From the NCBI GenBank assembly GCA_943330855.2, contig CALQJI020000033.1:1-51547 (forward strand): a stretch of 51,547 nucleotides of DNA, read 5' to 3'. This document shows, in pieces, positions 41,298 to 49,513 of the stretch; position 1 is the stretch's first letter; the number at the start of each line of letters is the position of its first letter. The notes under the pieces were generated by a model, which searched no databases, had not been told where the DNA came from, and saw nothing but the letters and a program-made list of their open reading frames with translations. A program made the translations under genes and the position numbers. The DNA is from Klebsiella pneumoniae (GTDB taxonomy: Bacteria > Verrucomicrobiota > Verrucomicrobiia > Limisphaerales > SXTU01).

Positions 41298-42614
41298 TTA
41301 AGGCGCGCTCTTCACCATCTTCCAAATCTTGCCGCCCTTGTTGCCCAGTGCGCCGGTCTGGTTGGTGAGCACGTAGAGTTCGCCGTCGTGGTCTTCGCCG
41401 AAGGCCCAGACGAAGGCCCCGAGATGGCCGGCCGAATGCGATTCCGGCACGAGGTCGCCTAGGCTCCACTTGCCCTCCGCGCCGCGCGTGGCGGTGTAGA
41501 GGACGCCTTGGGGGAGACTGAAATGCTTCGACCAGTCGGCGAAGATGTATTTGCCCGCGAGCTGTGGCAGCGCCTTGCCGCGATACACATAACCGCCGGT
41601 CACGCTCTTGCCTTTGCCGGTCTGCGGGAAGGCAGCGAGGTTTTCGTAAACGAGGATGGGGTCTATCAGCTTGGCGTTGCCGGGGTCGAAGTAGGGCTTG
41701 TCCAACGGCGCGAGTTCCTTCTTCGGGTTGAACCACTCGGCGCCCTCGCGGAGGTTCCAGCCGTAGTTGCCGCCCTTGACGATGATGTTGACCTCTTCCC
41801 ATCGGCTCTGGCCGACCTCGACCTCGAAGAGCTCGCGTTGACCGCCGCGGTCGAAGCTCATGCCCCACGGGTTGCGGATGCCCCACGCGTAAATCTCCGG
41901 CCGGCCACCGCCCTTGGCGAAGGGGTTGTCCTGCGGGATGCCGTAGAGCTTGCCCGCCGAGGGCTTGTCCACGTCAAGGCGAAGAATCTTCCCCAGCAAC
42001 GTGTTCAAGTCCTGACCGTTGCCGTGCGGGCCGCGGGCCTTGTCCTTATCGTCCTTGTTGAGGTCGTTCTTGTGCCCGCCATCGCCGCTGCCGAGGTAGA
42101 GAAAACCATCCGGCCCGAACGCGATGCGCCCGCCATTGTGGTTGAAGTAAGGCTCATCAATCTGGAGCAGGATGCGCTCGGTGCCGAGGTCCGCCGTGTC
42201 CCCCTTCGCGGTGAACTCGGAGAGGTTCATCGTGTGGTCCCAGTTGGTCGGGGCGGAGGCGCGGAGGGCGGCGCTGTAGCAGACGTAGAACTTGTGGTTC
42301 GCGGCGAACTTGGGGTGGAGCGTGATGCCCAGCACACCGCGTTCATCGAACTTGCCGACGTTGATTTTCAACTTGCTGGTGAAGTCGGCGAAGGGCTTGA
42401 GCTGGCCGTCCGGCGACATGAGGTGAACCGGCCCGACCTGCTCGGCGACGAGCACGCGCTTGCCATCGAAGTGCGTGAGGACGATGGGCGCGGTGAGATT
42501 GGTGGCGAGGAGCTGGAGCGAGACGCCGCTCTTGCCGTCGGCGGCAAAGGCGGTGAACGACGCGGCAACCAAGGCAGCGCCAGCGCACAGCCAGCGGCAG
42601 TAAAGAGATTTCAT
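41298..42614 (-). CDS. Glucose/sorbosone dehydrogenase-like beta-propeller protein
   Basis: 438 residues; signal peptide residues 1-25 (CAGAALVAASFTAFAADG). Six-bladed propeller motifs of the GSDH family: PIVLTHFDGKRVLVAEQVG, FDERGVLGITLHPKFAAN, HNGGRIAFGPDGFLYLGSGD, GKILRLDVDK, IRNPWGMSFDR and GGNYGWNLREGAEWF. Family members bind pyrroloquinoline quinone and oxidise aldoses in the periplasm; I could not confirm each PQQ-binding residue, and many verrucomicrobial members have unknown substrates. It is convergent with the SGNH hydrolase gene; the 60-bp gap between them shows no clear hairpin. Confidence 0.88.
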   Translation of the reverse strand: MKSLYCRWLCAGAALVAASFTAFAADGKSGVSLQLLATNLTAPIVLTHFDGKRVLVAEQVGPVHLMSPDGQLKPFADFTSKLKINVGKFDERGVLGITLHPKFAANHKFYVCYSAALRASAPTNWDHTMNLSEFTAKGDTADLGTERILLQIDEPYFNHNGGRIAFGPDGFLYLGSGDGGHKNDLNKDDKDKARGPHGNGQDLNTLLGKILRLDVDKPSAGKLYGIPQDNPFAKGGGRPEIYAWGIRNPWGMSFDRGGQRELFEVEVGQSRWEEVNIIVKGGNYGWNLREGAEWFNPKKELAPLDKPYFDPGNAKLIDPILVYENLAAFPQTGKGKSVTGGYVYRGKALPQLAGKYIFADWSKHFSLPQGVLYTATRGAEGKWSLGDLVPESHSAGHLGAFVWAFGEDHDGELYVLTNQTGALGNKGGKIWKMVKSAP

Positions 42615-42694
42615 GCGCGGCAGTGTAAGCAGGGAGTCACTCGTGACAAGCCTGTTGAACCTTGAATCATCCGTTGAGCACGCGAGCGATGAAA

Positions 42695-42783
42695 AGCCAC
42701 GGATGAAACAGGGTTTCCTGCTGGGCTGAAACGCAGGGCTTCACCCCCTTCGTCCGGGTTGCATCCGTATTTCATCCGTGGCT
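42695..42783. repeat. Family A palindromic element
   Basis: Arm 1 AGCCACGGATGAAACAG (42695 onward) and arm 2 ATCCGTATTTCATCCGTGGC (42763 onward) are inverse copies around about 50 bp of unique sequence. It lies between the divergent sorbosone-dehydrogenase and thioesterase genes, ending 77 bp before the thioesterase ATG. Confidence 0.85.
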
Positions 42784-42859
42784 CCACTGCCGCTTTGCCC
42801 CCACTCATCCCTCCGACTCGCGTGTTGGCAAACGCCCTCCGGCCCACCATGCTTCGCCC

Positions 42860-43330
42860 ATGTCCGCACCGTTTCGCCACCGCCACCGTGTGACCTACGC
42901 CGAATGCACCGTGGGCAACCACGTTTACCACGCGCGCTATCTGGACATCCTGGAGGCCGCTCGCGGCGAGTTCCTCCGCGCGGCCGGCGCGCCCTTATCC
43001 GTCTGGCAATCGCAGGAAGTCATCTTCCCCGTCGTCGAAGCCGTCCTGCATTACGAAGCCGCCGCGCGTTACGACGACGAACTCCTCATCGAAGTCGTCG
43101 TGACCGAGCTGGACCGCCTCAAGCTCGCCTTCGCCTACGGAGTCTCCAACACCCGCAACCAAATCATCCTCACCGGCCACACCCGGCACGTCTGCACCGG
43201 CGTCGACGAGAAACCCAAACGGATGCCCCCCGAGCTCTTCAACAAGCTCAACCAAGCCTTCACCGGCAAGCCCCCCGCCCCCGTCATCCTCGCGCCCCGC
43301 GCCCCGAAGATGCCCTCCTTCCCTGTGTGA
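42860..43330 (+). CDS. Hotdog-fold acyl-CoA thioesterase (YbgC/4HBT-like)
   Basis: 156 residues, single hotdog domain. HRVTYAECTVGNHVYHARYL (about 10-29) followed by DILEAARGEFLRAAG is the signature helix of the YbgC/FadM group. VEAVLHYEAAARYDDELLIEVVV and GHTRHVCTGVDEKPKRMP complete the fold. In most family members the first motif reads Y-x-D-x-D with a catalytic Asp. Here the aligned residues are E-C-T, so the usual nucleophile or base appears to be replaced. The C-terminus is Pro/Ala-rich. Likely hydrolyses an acyl-CoA; substrate unknown. Confidence 0.82.
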   Translation: MSAPFRHRHRVTYAECTVGNHVYHARYLDILEAARGEFLRAAGAPLSVWQSQEVIFPVVEAVLHYEAAARYDDELLIEVVVTELDRLKLAFAYGVSNTRNQIILTGHTRHVCTGVDEKPKRMPPELFNKLNQAFTGKPPAPVILAPRAPKMPSFPV

Positions 43331-43390
43331 ACCTGCGCCGCCTATCATTCGCCCCCCTCTCGGAGTCGAGTGTTGCTGACACTGAAGCAA

Positions 43391-43422
43391 TCCGTGTTGA
43401 GCCCTTGTTTCATCCGTGGCTC
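43391..43422. repeat. Family A single arm
   Basis: TCCGTGTTGAGCCCTTGTTT followed by CATCCGTGGCT resembles one arm of family A, with no inverse partner within 150 bp. Confidence 0.65.
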
Positions 43423-43566
43423 TGCATCACTTCCACCCTCAACTTCCGATGCTAGATTGAAGCCCTCCTGGCTTTCCGACCCGACTCCCAACCGCCTGCA
43501 AGTAACCAAGGTGCGCCCGGTGCCGGGGCTGGCTTGGCGGGAGGGGGATTGCTAGCGTTCGAGGAA

Positions 43567-44970
43567 ATGCCAGCCACACCGGATAGACAGACGTTTGCTC
43601 CCGCGCCGCGCGGTGGCGTGTGGCCGGGGCTGGCGGGTCTGTTTTTTGCCTTCGTCCTGCTGAAGCTCGGCAATCCCGTCATCCTCGACCACATCGCGGG
43701 GCCGCCGGAGGGTTGGGAGGAAATCCTGTTCGATGCTTGGCCCGCGGCTTGGGGCTACGTGGTGCTGGCGGTGGTGGCCGTGGTCGGGGCGGTGCAATGG
43801 CGGCGTCCGGCGGGCGTGCCGGTCTGGGCGCTGGCTTTACCAGGGGTGTGGTTGGGGTGGCAGTTCGTCGCGGCGATGAGCACGGTGGATGCGTCGTTGA
43901 CGAGGATGGTGTTGCCGCAGTTTGTCGCGGTGGTGGTTTGTTTCGCGGTGGGTCTGAGCGCGGGCGGGGGCGCGGGGGCGCGTCGAGTGTGGCTGGGTTT
44001 GCTCGTGGGTTTGTTGCTGGTGCTGGGGGCTGGCTTCCGGCAGCAATACGGGGGCTTGGCGGCGAGCCGGGAGTTTTTCTACGAGAACGAAAAATCTGGT
44101 TGGAGGGAGTTGCCACCGGAGGAATTGGTGCGGCTGGAGGCAAGCCGGCTCATCGCGCGCAGGCCGGACGGCAGCTTCACCATCAACCCAGACTTGCTGC
44201 CGAAGTTGGCGAAGGACCGCATCATGGGGTCGCTGGTGTCTCCGAACGCGCTCGCCGGCGTCGTGCTGCTGCTGATGCCGGGCGCGTTACTCACGGTCTG
44301 GAGCGCCAGCGGGCGGCTGCAAAACGTGACGCGCGGGGTGCTCGTGGGACTGGTGGCTTACATGGGGCTGGCGTGTCTGTATTGGTCCGGGTCGAAGGCG
44401 GGGTGGCTCATCGCGTTGGTGGTCGGTGGAGTGGCATTGCTGAATCTGCCTTTGCCCAAATCGCTCAAGACCGGGCTGGTGGTCGCGGTGGCTGTCGGCG
44501 GGTTGGTGGGGTTCGCATGGAAATATCAGGGCTACTTCGCCGATGGGGCGCGGAGTGCGAATGCTCGCTTCGACTATTGGTCGGTCGCCGGGCGGACGGC
44601 GCTGAACCAACCGCTCCTCGGGACTGGGCCGGGGACATTTTATGCGGTGTATCGTCGGGATAAGCGCCCGGACGCGGAGATGACCCGGCTCACGCACAAT
44701 GACTACCTGCAACAGGCGTGCGACTCGGGCGTGGTCGGGTTGCTGGCGTTCGGCGGGTTCATCTGGGCATCGATCGTAGGGCTTTATCGGATAACGCGCG
44801 GTGATTGGATGCTCTTTTCGGTTTGGTTGGGCTTGCTGGGCTGGGCGTTGCAAAGCTTCGTCGAGTTCGGCCTCTACATCCCCGCCCTAGCTTGGACGGC
44901 GTTCTTTCTGTTCGGTTGGCTGTGGGCGGTGGCGCGAAATGAATTCGACACTCCCCGAGCGCAAACTTAA
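43567..44970 (+). CDS. O-antigen ligase/polymerase-like membrane protein
   Basis: 467 residues from ATG 43567; TTG starts at 43534 or 43549 are possible. About ten to twelve hydrophobic segments. The large periplasmic loop region contains the family signature: SGSKAGWLIALVVGGVALL, then DYWSVAGRTALNQPLLGTGP (Arg/Gly-rich loop) and RLTHNDYLQQACDSGVVGLL, which carries the conserved H-N-x-Y/F-L motif of the Wzy/WaaL (O-antigen ligase) family. It would polymerise or ligate lipid-linked glycans at the inner membrane. There are no glycosyltransferases or wzx/wzz genes nearby. Codon use is clearly G-rich (GTG, GGG, TTG) compared with the genes on either side. aroQ follows 11 bp later. Confidence 0.85.
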   Translation: MPATPDRQTFAPAPRGGVWPGLAGLFFAFVLLKLGNPVILDHIAGPPEGWEEILFDAWPAAWGYVVLAVVAVVGAVQWRRPAGVPVWALALPGVWLGWQFVAAMSTVDASLTRMVLPQFVAVVVCFAVGLSAGGGAGARRVWLGLLVGLLLVLGAGFRQQYGGLAASREFFYENEKSGWRELPPEELVRLEASRLIARRPDGSFTINPDLLPKLAKDRIMGSLVSPNALAGVVLLLMPGALLTVWSASGRLQNVTRGVLVGLVAYMGLACLYWSGSKAGWLIALVVGGVALLNLPLPKSLKTGLVVAVAVGGLVGFAWKYQGYFADGARSANARFDYWSVAGRTALNQPLLGTGPGTFYAVYRRDKRPDAEMTRLTHNDYLQQACDSGVVGLLAFGGFIWASIVGLYRITRGDWMLFSVWLGLLGWALQSFVEFGLYIPALAWTAFFLFGWLWAVARNEFDTPRAQT

Positions 44971-44981
44971 GCTCCGCTCCC

Positions 44982-45416
44982 ATGAACATCCTGTTCCTGA
45001 ACGGTCCGAACTTGAACCTCCTCGGCCAGCGCCAACCGGAAATCTACGGTCGAACCACCTTGGCGGACATTGAGGCCAAGCTCCGCGAGCTGGCAGCGAA
45101 GGCGGGCGTGACCATGGACTTCCGCCAGTCGAATCACGAAGGCGAACTCGTCACCTGGATTCAACAGGCGCAGGGAAAGTTCTCCGTTATCGTGCTTAAC
45201 GCCGCTGCTTACACCCACACCAGCATCGCGCTCCGGGACGCTCTCTCGGCTGTAGGGGTGCCGACGATTGAGGTCCACCTGTCCAACATCCATGCGCGGG
45301 AAGAGTTCCGGCATCGGTCGTTGATTGCCCCGGTCTGCAAAGGCCAAATCGCCGGGTTTGGCGAAGACTCCTACTACTTGGCCTTCCGGGCGGCTTTACA
45401 GTTAACGGCTTCTTAA
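44982..45416 (+). CDS. aroQ: Type II 3-dehydroquinate dehydratase
   Basis: 144 residues, full family length. It dehydrates 3-dehydroquinate to 3-dehydroshikimate. The N-terminal signature MNILFLNGPNLNLLGQRQPE, the catalytic Tyr (YGRTT, about 22), NAAAYTHTSIALRDAL with the catalytic His/Asn region, and VEVHLSNIHAREEFRHRS-like sequence (IEVHLSNIHAREEFRH) are all present. It starts 11 bp after the O-antigen-ligase-like gene and heads the run aroQ-accB-accC, a common bacterial order. Confidence 0.96.
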   Translation: MNILFLNGPNLNLLGQRQPEIYGRTTLADIEAKLRELAAKAGVTMDFRQSNHEGELVTWIQQAQGKFSVIVLNAAAYTHTSIALRDALSAVGVPTIEVHLSNIHAREEFRHRSLIAPVCKGQIAGFGEDSYYLAFRAALQLTAS

Positions 45417-45605
45417 GCGGGGCCTTCAGCCGAAGGAACTGCACGGTTTACCAGCGCTGACTTCGAGCTGAATGTCCGCTTGACGCTCCCGGAGTCGCTC
45501 CCTACGCTCCGCCTCCACTGAAATGTTGAACGTGCAGCCAGCCTTGAACCGACGGAGCTTCAGCCGCTTTAGCCGCCATTTTCAACCCGTCTCAAAACCC
45601 TCAAC

Positions 45606-45620
45606 CTGGAGGACTCTGTG
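45606..45620 (+). promoter_or_regulatory. Shine-Dalgarno site fixing the accB GTG start
   Basis: GGAGGA at 45608-45613 lies five bases before GTG 45618. It is one of the few strong ribosome-binding sites in the window and supports the non-ATG start. The preceding 200 bp after aroQ hold no gene that I can recognise. Confidence 0.75.
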
Positions 45621-46064
45621 GACCTAAAAGACATCAAAGCCATCATTGACCTGATGAAGAAGAACTCCATCGCGGAGTTCGAGCTCGAGAAGCAGGAATT
45701 CAAAATCCGCCTCAAGCGCGGAAACCTCGGTGGGGTCGCTGCCTACGAGGACGCCCCGGTCCTCCAACAATACGCCGCCCCCGCCGCCGTCGTCGCCCTC
45801 CCTGCCGCCAGCGCTGCCTCCGCCGACGCCGAGATTAAGTCCCCGATGATTGGCACTCTCTATCGCTCCCCCTCCCCCGAAGCCGCAGCCTACGTGGAAG
45901 TCGGCACGGAAGTCGGCCCCGACACCGTCGTCTGCATCATCGAGGCGATGAAGGTGATGAACGAAATCAAGGCCGAGACCCGCGGCATCATCACCGCCGT
46001 CGTCGCCGAGAACTCCAAGCCGGTGGAGTTCGGCCAGACGCTGTTTAAGATTCGCCCGCTCTGA
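45618..46064 (+). CDS. accB: Biotin carboxyl carrier protein of acetyl-CoA carboxylase
   Basis: 148 residues from GTG 45618. The N-terminal helix (DLKDIKAIIDLMKKNSIAEF) docks to AccC. An Ala/Pro/Val-rich linker (about 48-75) follows. The C-terminal biotinyl domain has the motif EAMKVMNEI with the biotin-accepting Lys at about 112. BCCP carries CO2 between biotin carboxylase and carboxyltransferase in the first step of fatty-acid synthesis. It is upstream of accC with an 83-bp gap containing an imperfect TTTTGAGTTTTGAGTT/AACTCGAAACTCAAC hairpin. Confidence 0.96.
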   Translation: MDLKDIKAIIDLMKKNSIAEFELEKQEFKIRLKRGNLGGVAAYEDAPVLQQYAAPAAVVALPAASAASADAEIKSPMIGTLYRSPSPEAAAYVEVGTEVGPDTVVCIIEAMKVMNEIKAETRGIITAVVAENSKPVEFGQTLFKIRPL

Positions 46065-46072
46065 GCCGACTG

Positions 46073-46127
46073 TTTTGAGTTTTGAGTTGAACGAACCGAG
46101 ACTCCCAACTCGAAACTCAACAGCCGA
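46073..46127. repeat. Hairpin between accB and accC
   Basis: TGTTTTGAGTTTTGAGTT (46073 onward) and AACTCGAAACTCAACAG form imperfect inverse arms. It could fold in the accBC transcript and tune accC expression relative to accB. It could equally be another dispersed repeat. Confidence 0.55.
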
Positions 46128-46147
46128 AACCCAAAACTACCCTCGCC

Positions 46148-47533
46148 ATGTTCGAGAAAGTCCTCATCGCCAACCGCGGCGAAATCGCCGTCCGCATCAT
46201 CCGCGCGTGCAAGGAACTCAACATCCGGACCGTCGCCGTCTATTCCGAGTCCGACGCCAACTCCATGCACGTCCAGATGGCCGACGAAGCCATCTGCATC
46301 GGCAAAGGCCCCAGCAAGGAGAGCTACCTCCGCATTGACCGCCTCATCAGCGCCGCCGAGATCGCCGACGTGGACGCCATCCACCCCGGTTACGGCTTCC
46401 TCTCCGAGAACGCCCACTTCGCCGACGTCTGTGAGAGCTGCAACATCCGCTTCATCGGCCCCAGCTCCCGCGCGATGAACGCGCTGGAGGACAAGCAAGT
46501 CTCCCGCGCCCTTGCCAAGAAAGCCGGCGTCGCCACCCCGCCCGGCTCCGAGGGCACCATCGAGAACGAACAGGAAGCCCTGACCGTGGCCAAGCGCATC
46601 GGCTACCCCGTCATGATCAAAGCCGTTGCTGGCGGCGGCGGACGCGGGATGCGCGTGGCCCACAATGACATCTCGATGATCAAGGGCTTCCACACCTGCC
46701 GTTCCGAGGCCGAGAAAGCCTTCGGTAACGCCGGCGTTTACATCGAGAAGTTCATCGAGAACCCCCACCACATCGAGTTCCAGATCCTCGGCGACAATCG
46801 CGGCAACCTCATCCACCTCGGCGAGCGCGACTGCTCCATCCAACGCCGCAACCAGAAGCTCATCGAGGAATCCCCCTCCCCCCTCTTCGAGCGCAAAGAG
46901 TTCCGCGACCTCCGCAAGAAAATGGGCAAGGCCGCGCTCAAGATCGCCGAGGCCGCCAACTACACCAGCGCCGGCACCGTCGAGTTCATCGTGGACGACA
47001 AGGCCAACTTTTACTTCCTCGAGGTGAACAAGCGCATCCAGGTCGAGCACCCCGTCACTGAGGAAGTCACCGGCGTGGACCTCGTGAAACAGATGATCCT
47101 CATCGCGGCCGGCGAGCAGCTCCGCATCAGCCAGAGCGACATCGTCGCGCGCGGTCACTCCATCGAATGCCGCATCAACGCCGAGGACCCCTTCGACGAC
47201 TTCCGCCCCTCGCCCGGACGGATTGATATGTATTACGCCCCCGGCGGCCCCGGCGTCCGCATTGATAGCCACGCCTACGCCGGCTACACCATCCCGCCCT
47301 ACTACGACTCGATGATCGCCAAGCTCATCGTCTGGGGCAAAGACCGCCGCGACGCGATGGAGCGCATGAGCCGCGCCTTGAGCGAATACATGATCACTGG
47401 CATCAAGACCACGATCCCCTTCGAGCAAGCCATCCTCCAGGACCCCAACTTCCGGCGCGGCGTCTATTCCACGAACTTCGTCGAGCAACTCCTCAGCGGC
47501 GGTCGCCGCGAGCTGATCGAAGAGAAGGCCTAA
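46148..47533 (+). CDS. accC: Biotin carboxylase subunit of acetyl-CoA carboxylase
   Basis: 461 residues. N-terminal [23 protein letters not shown]-grasp glycine loop [17 protein letters not shown] (about 158), [33 protein letters not shown] and the catalytic-loop segment [18 protein letters not shown] (about 297), with Lys where proteobacteria have Thr or Pro. The C-terminal domain is complete ([21 protein letters not shown]). It carboxylates the biotin on AccB using ATP and bicarbonate. The accA and accD carboxyltransferase genes are not in the window. Confidence 0.97.
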   Translation: MFEKVLIANRGEIAVRIIRACKELNIRTVAVYSESDANSMHVQMADEAICIGKGPSKESYLRIDRLISAAEIADVDAIHPGYGFLSENAHFADVCESCNIRFIGPSSRAMNALEDKQVSRALAKKAGVATPPGSEGTIENEQEALTVAKRIGYPVMIKAVAGGGGRGMRVAHNDISMIKGFHTCRSEAEKAFGNAGVYIEKFIENPHHIEFQILGDNRGNLIHLGERDCSIQRRNQKLIEESPSPLFERKEFRDLRKKMGKAALKIAEAANYTSAGTVEFIVDDKANFYFLEVNKRIQVEHPVTEEVTGVDLVKQMILIAAGEQLRISQSDIVARGHSIECRINAEDPFDDFRPSPGRIDMYYAPGGPGVRIDSHAYAGYTIPPYYDSMIAKLIVWGKDRRDAMERMSRALSEYMITGIKTTIPFEQAILQDPNFRRGVYSTNFVEQLLSGGRRELIEEKA

Positions 47534-47653
47534 GCCAACCAGTTGGCCCCCGTTGTGGCCGTAGACCGGTCACACCGTCCCCAGGCCGGGAGTTGAGGCA
47601 TCTCGACTTCCTCGATGCTTGTTTTCGATGCGCCGCAGTTCAAGTCTCACAGC

Positions 47654-49324
47654 ATGAACCTCCTCGCACGGCTGCTCTTCAGTCTGCTCTGCATCACGCT
47701 CTCGTCACCCTCTGCCGCGTCTGCCCCGCGCCCGAACATCCTCCTGATCCTCGCAGACGACCTGGGCTACTCGGACCTCGGCTGCTACGGCTCCAACATC
47801 GCCACGCCCCACTTGGACCGGCTCGCGGCGGGCGGGCAGCGCTTCACGCAGTTCTACAACGCGGCGCGCTGCTGCCCCACACGCGCATCACTGCTCACAG
47901 GGCTTTATCCCCATCAAGCCGGCGTCGGGCATATGCTCGGAAATTTGCGCCCACCGAGCTACACCAGCGGCCTCGGTGAGAACACCGCGACCATCGCCGA
48001 ACTGCTGCGTGAAGCGGGCTATCGCAATTACCACGTAGGCAAATGGCACGTCGGCGGTGTGGGCGGGAACCTCACGGCGGACAACCCGGCAGCGCGCAAC
48101 CATCCGATGAACCGCGGCTTCGACCGCGCCTTTGGCTCTGGCGGGGGCGGGAATTACTTCGCGCTGACCCCTCTCTATCTCGACCGTGAGAACATCAAGG
48201 CTGGCGAGAATTTCTACGCCACCGACGCCTTCACCGACAACGCGGTGAAGTTCCTCGAAGCCCACGGTCGTGAAGCGAAAGAGAAGCCGTTCTTCCTGCA
48301 CCTTTGCTACACGGCGCCGCATTTTCCGCTCCACGCCAAGCCGGCAGACATCGCCAAGTATCGCGGCAAGTTCGCGCACGGTTGGGAGGCCGAGCGCGAG
48401 CGGCGCTTCGCCAAGCAGAAGGAACTCGGCCTTTTCCCGCGCGACGCGCAGCTCTCACCCCGCGCCCCCGAGGCGAAGGCGTGGAAGGATTTGCCTGCCG
48501 CCGAGCGCGCCGAATGGGACCTCCGCATGGCCGTGTATGCCGGAATGATTGACTGCATGGATCAAGGCATCGGACGCGTGCTCGACGCGGTGCGGAAGCT
48601 CGGCGCGGAGGAGAACACGCTCGTGCTCTTCCTCTCGGACAACGGCGCGAGCGCGGAGTTCCTCGACTCGTGGCCGAACCCAGCGCGCGGCCACAAACCC
48701 AACAGCGAGGTCGGCACACGCGAGTCACACAAGTGCCTCGAAGTCGGCTGGGCCAACGCCGCGAACACGCCCTTCCGCGAGCACAAGATGTGGAACCACG
48801 AAGGCGGCATCAGCACCCCGCTCATTGTGAATTGGCCAGCGGGCAAAGTAGGTCAAGCGTCCCGCCTGCCCGCTAACCCTTCTGCGGGTGGCATCACACG
48901 CGAGCCGGGCCACATCATCGATCTCCTCCCCACCTTCCTCGCCCTCGCCGGCGCGAAGTATCCAGAGAAGTTGAAGGATCGCACCCTCACACCGTTGCCG
49001 GGCAAAAGCCTCCTGCCCGCGTTGCTAGGCAGCCCCCTCGGGGCACGCACGCTCGCGTGGGAGCACGAAGGCAACCGCGCCGTGCGCATCGGCGATTGGA
49101 AACTCGTCGCGTCCTTCCGCAGCGATTGGGAGCTCTACGACCTCAGCCGCGACCGGGCCGAGCTAAACAACCTCGCCGCGCAGCAGTCCGCGAAAGTGAA
49201 GGAACTCAGCACCGCGTGGCAGCAATGGGCGGACAAAGTCGGCGTCGTGCCGTGGGAGCAATTGCCCGGCGCAAACTACAAGCCGGGGGCGACCTATCGG
49301 AAGAAGGGCGAAGCGGAAAAGTGA
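47654..49324 (+). CDS. Secreted arylsulfatase-family sulfatase
   Basis: 556 residues from ATG 47654, opening a signal peptide (MNLLARLLFSLLCITLSSPS). Sulfatase N-terminal motif PNILLILADDLGYSDLGCYG supplies the metal-binding Asp pair. CCPTRASLLTGLYPHQAG (about 76) contains the C-x-P-x-R site for conversion of Cys to formylglycine. KWHVGG and SDNGASAEF are the further active-site segments. The family acts on sulfated carbohydrates or aryl sulfates in the periplasm and needs an FGE or anSME maturase, not seen here. Residues about 399-413 (VGQASRLPANPSAGG) look like a repeat-derived insertion before the conserved REPGHIIDLLPT. Confidence 0.93.
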   Translation: MNLLARLLFSLLCITLSSPSAASAPRPNILLILADDLGYSDLGCYGSNIATPHLDRLAAGGQRFTQFYNAARCCPTRASLLTGLYPHQAGVGHMLGNLRPPSYTSGLGENTATIAELLREAGYRNYHVGKWHVGGVGGNLTADNPAARNHPMNRGFDRAFGSGGGGNYFALTPLYLDRENIKAGENFYATDAFTDNAVKFLEAHGREAKEKPFFLHLCYTAPHFPLHAKPADIAKYRGKFAHGWEAERERRFAKQKELGLFPRDAQLSPRAPEAKAWKDLPAAERAEWDLRMAVYAGMIDCMDQGIGRVLDAVRKLGAEENTLVLFLSDNGASAEFLDSWPNPARGHKPNSEVGTRESHKCLEVGWANAANTPFREHKMWNHEGGISTPLIVNWPAGKVGQASRLPANPSAGGITREPGHIIDLLPTFLALAGAKYPEKLKDRTLTPLPGKSLLPALLGSPLGARTLAWEHEGNRAVRIGDWKLVASFRSDWELYDLSRDRAELNNLAAQQSAKVKELSTAWQQWADKVGVVPWEQLPGANYKPGATYRKKGEAEK

Positions 49325-49343
49325 GCGGGTTCCCACTGCGGCT

Positions 49344-49416
49344 GTAGCGGCGCTCTGGGAGCGCCGAACAAACTGTCGAAAGTGGCCCAAACTCGGCGGT
49401 CACAGACCGCCGCTAC
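49344..49416. repeat. Family D palindromic element after the sulfatase gene
   Basis: GTAGCGGCGCTCTGGGAGCG… and …CGGCGGTCACAGACCGCCGC followed by TAC are inverse arms around a short spacer, matching the element at 10051-10106. It lies 19 bp beyond the sulfatase stop codon. A diverged family A arm (TGTTTCATCCGGGGCT) follows at about 49460-49475. Confidence 0.85.
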
Positions 49417-49513
49417 GGTTTCATGGGGAGTGAAACGCGGAGGTTAACCTGCGTGCTTCGTGTTTCATCCGGGGCTCAACTGTCACGAACGGGAACAACC
49501 CGGCCAACGCCTG

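Noticed and set aside
45890..47488. 532-residue minus-strand frame opposite accC
   Set aside because: It is acidic and Gly/Val/Asp-rich, as expected for the complement of a GC-rich gene with strong codon bias. accC on the other strand is certain.
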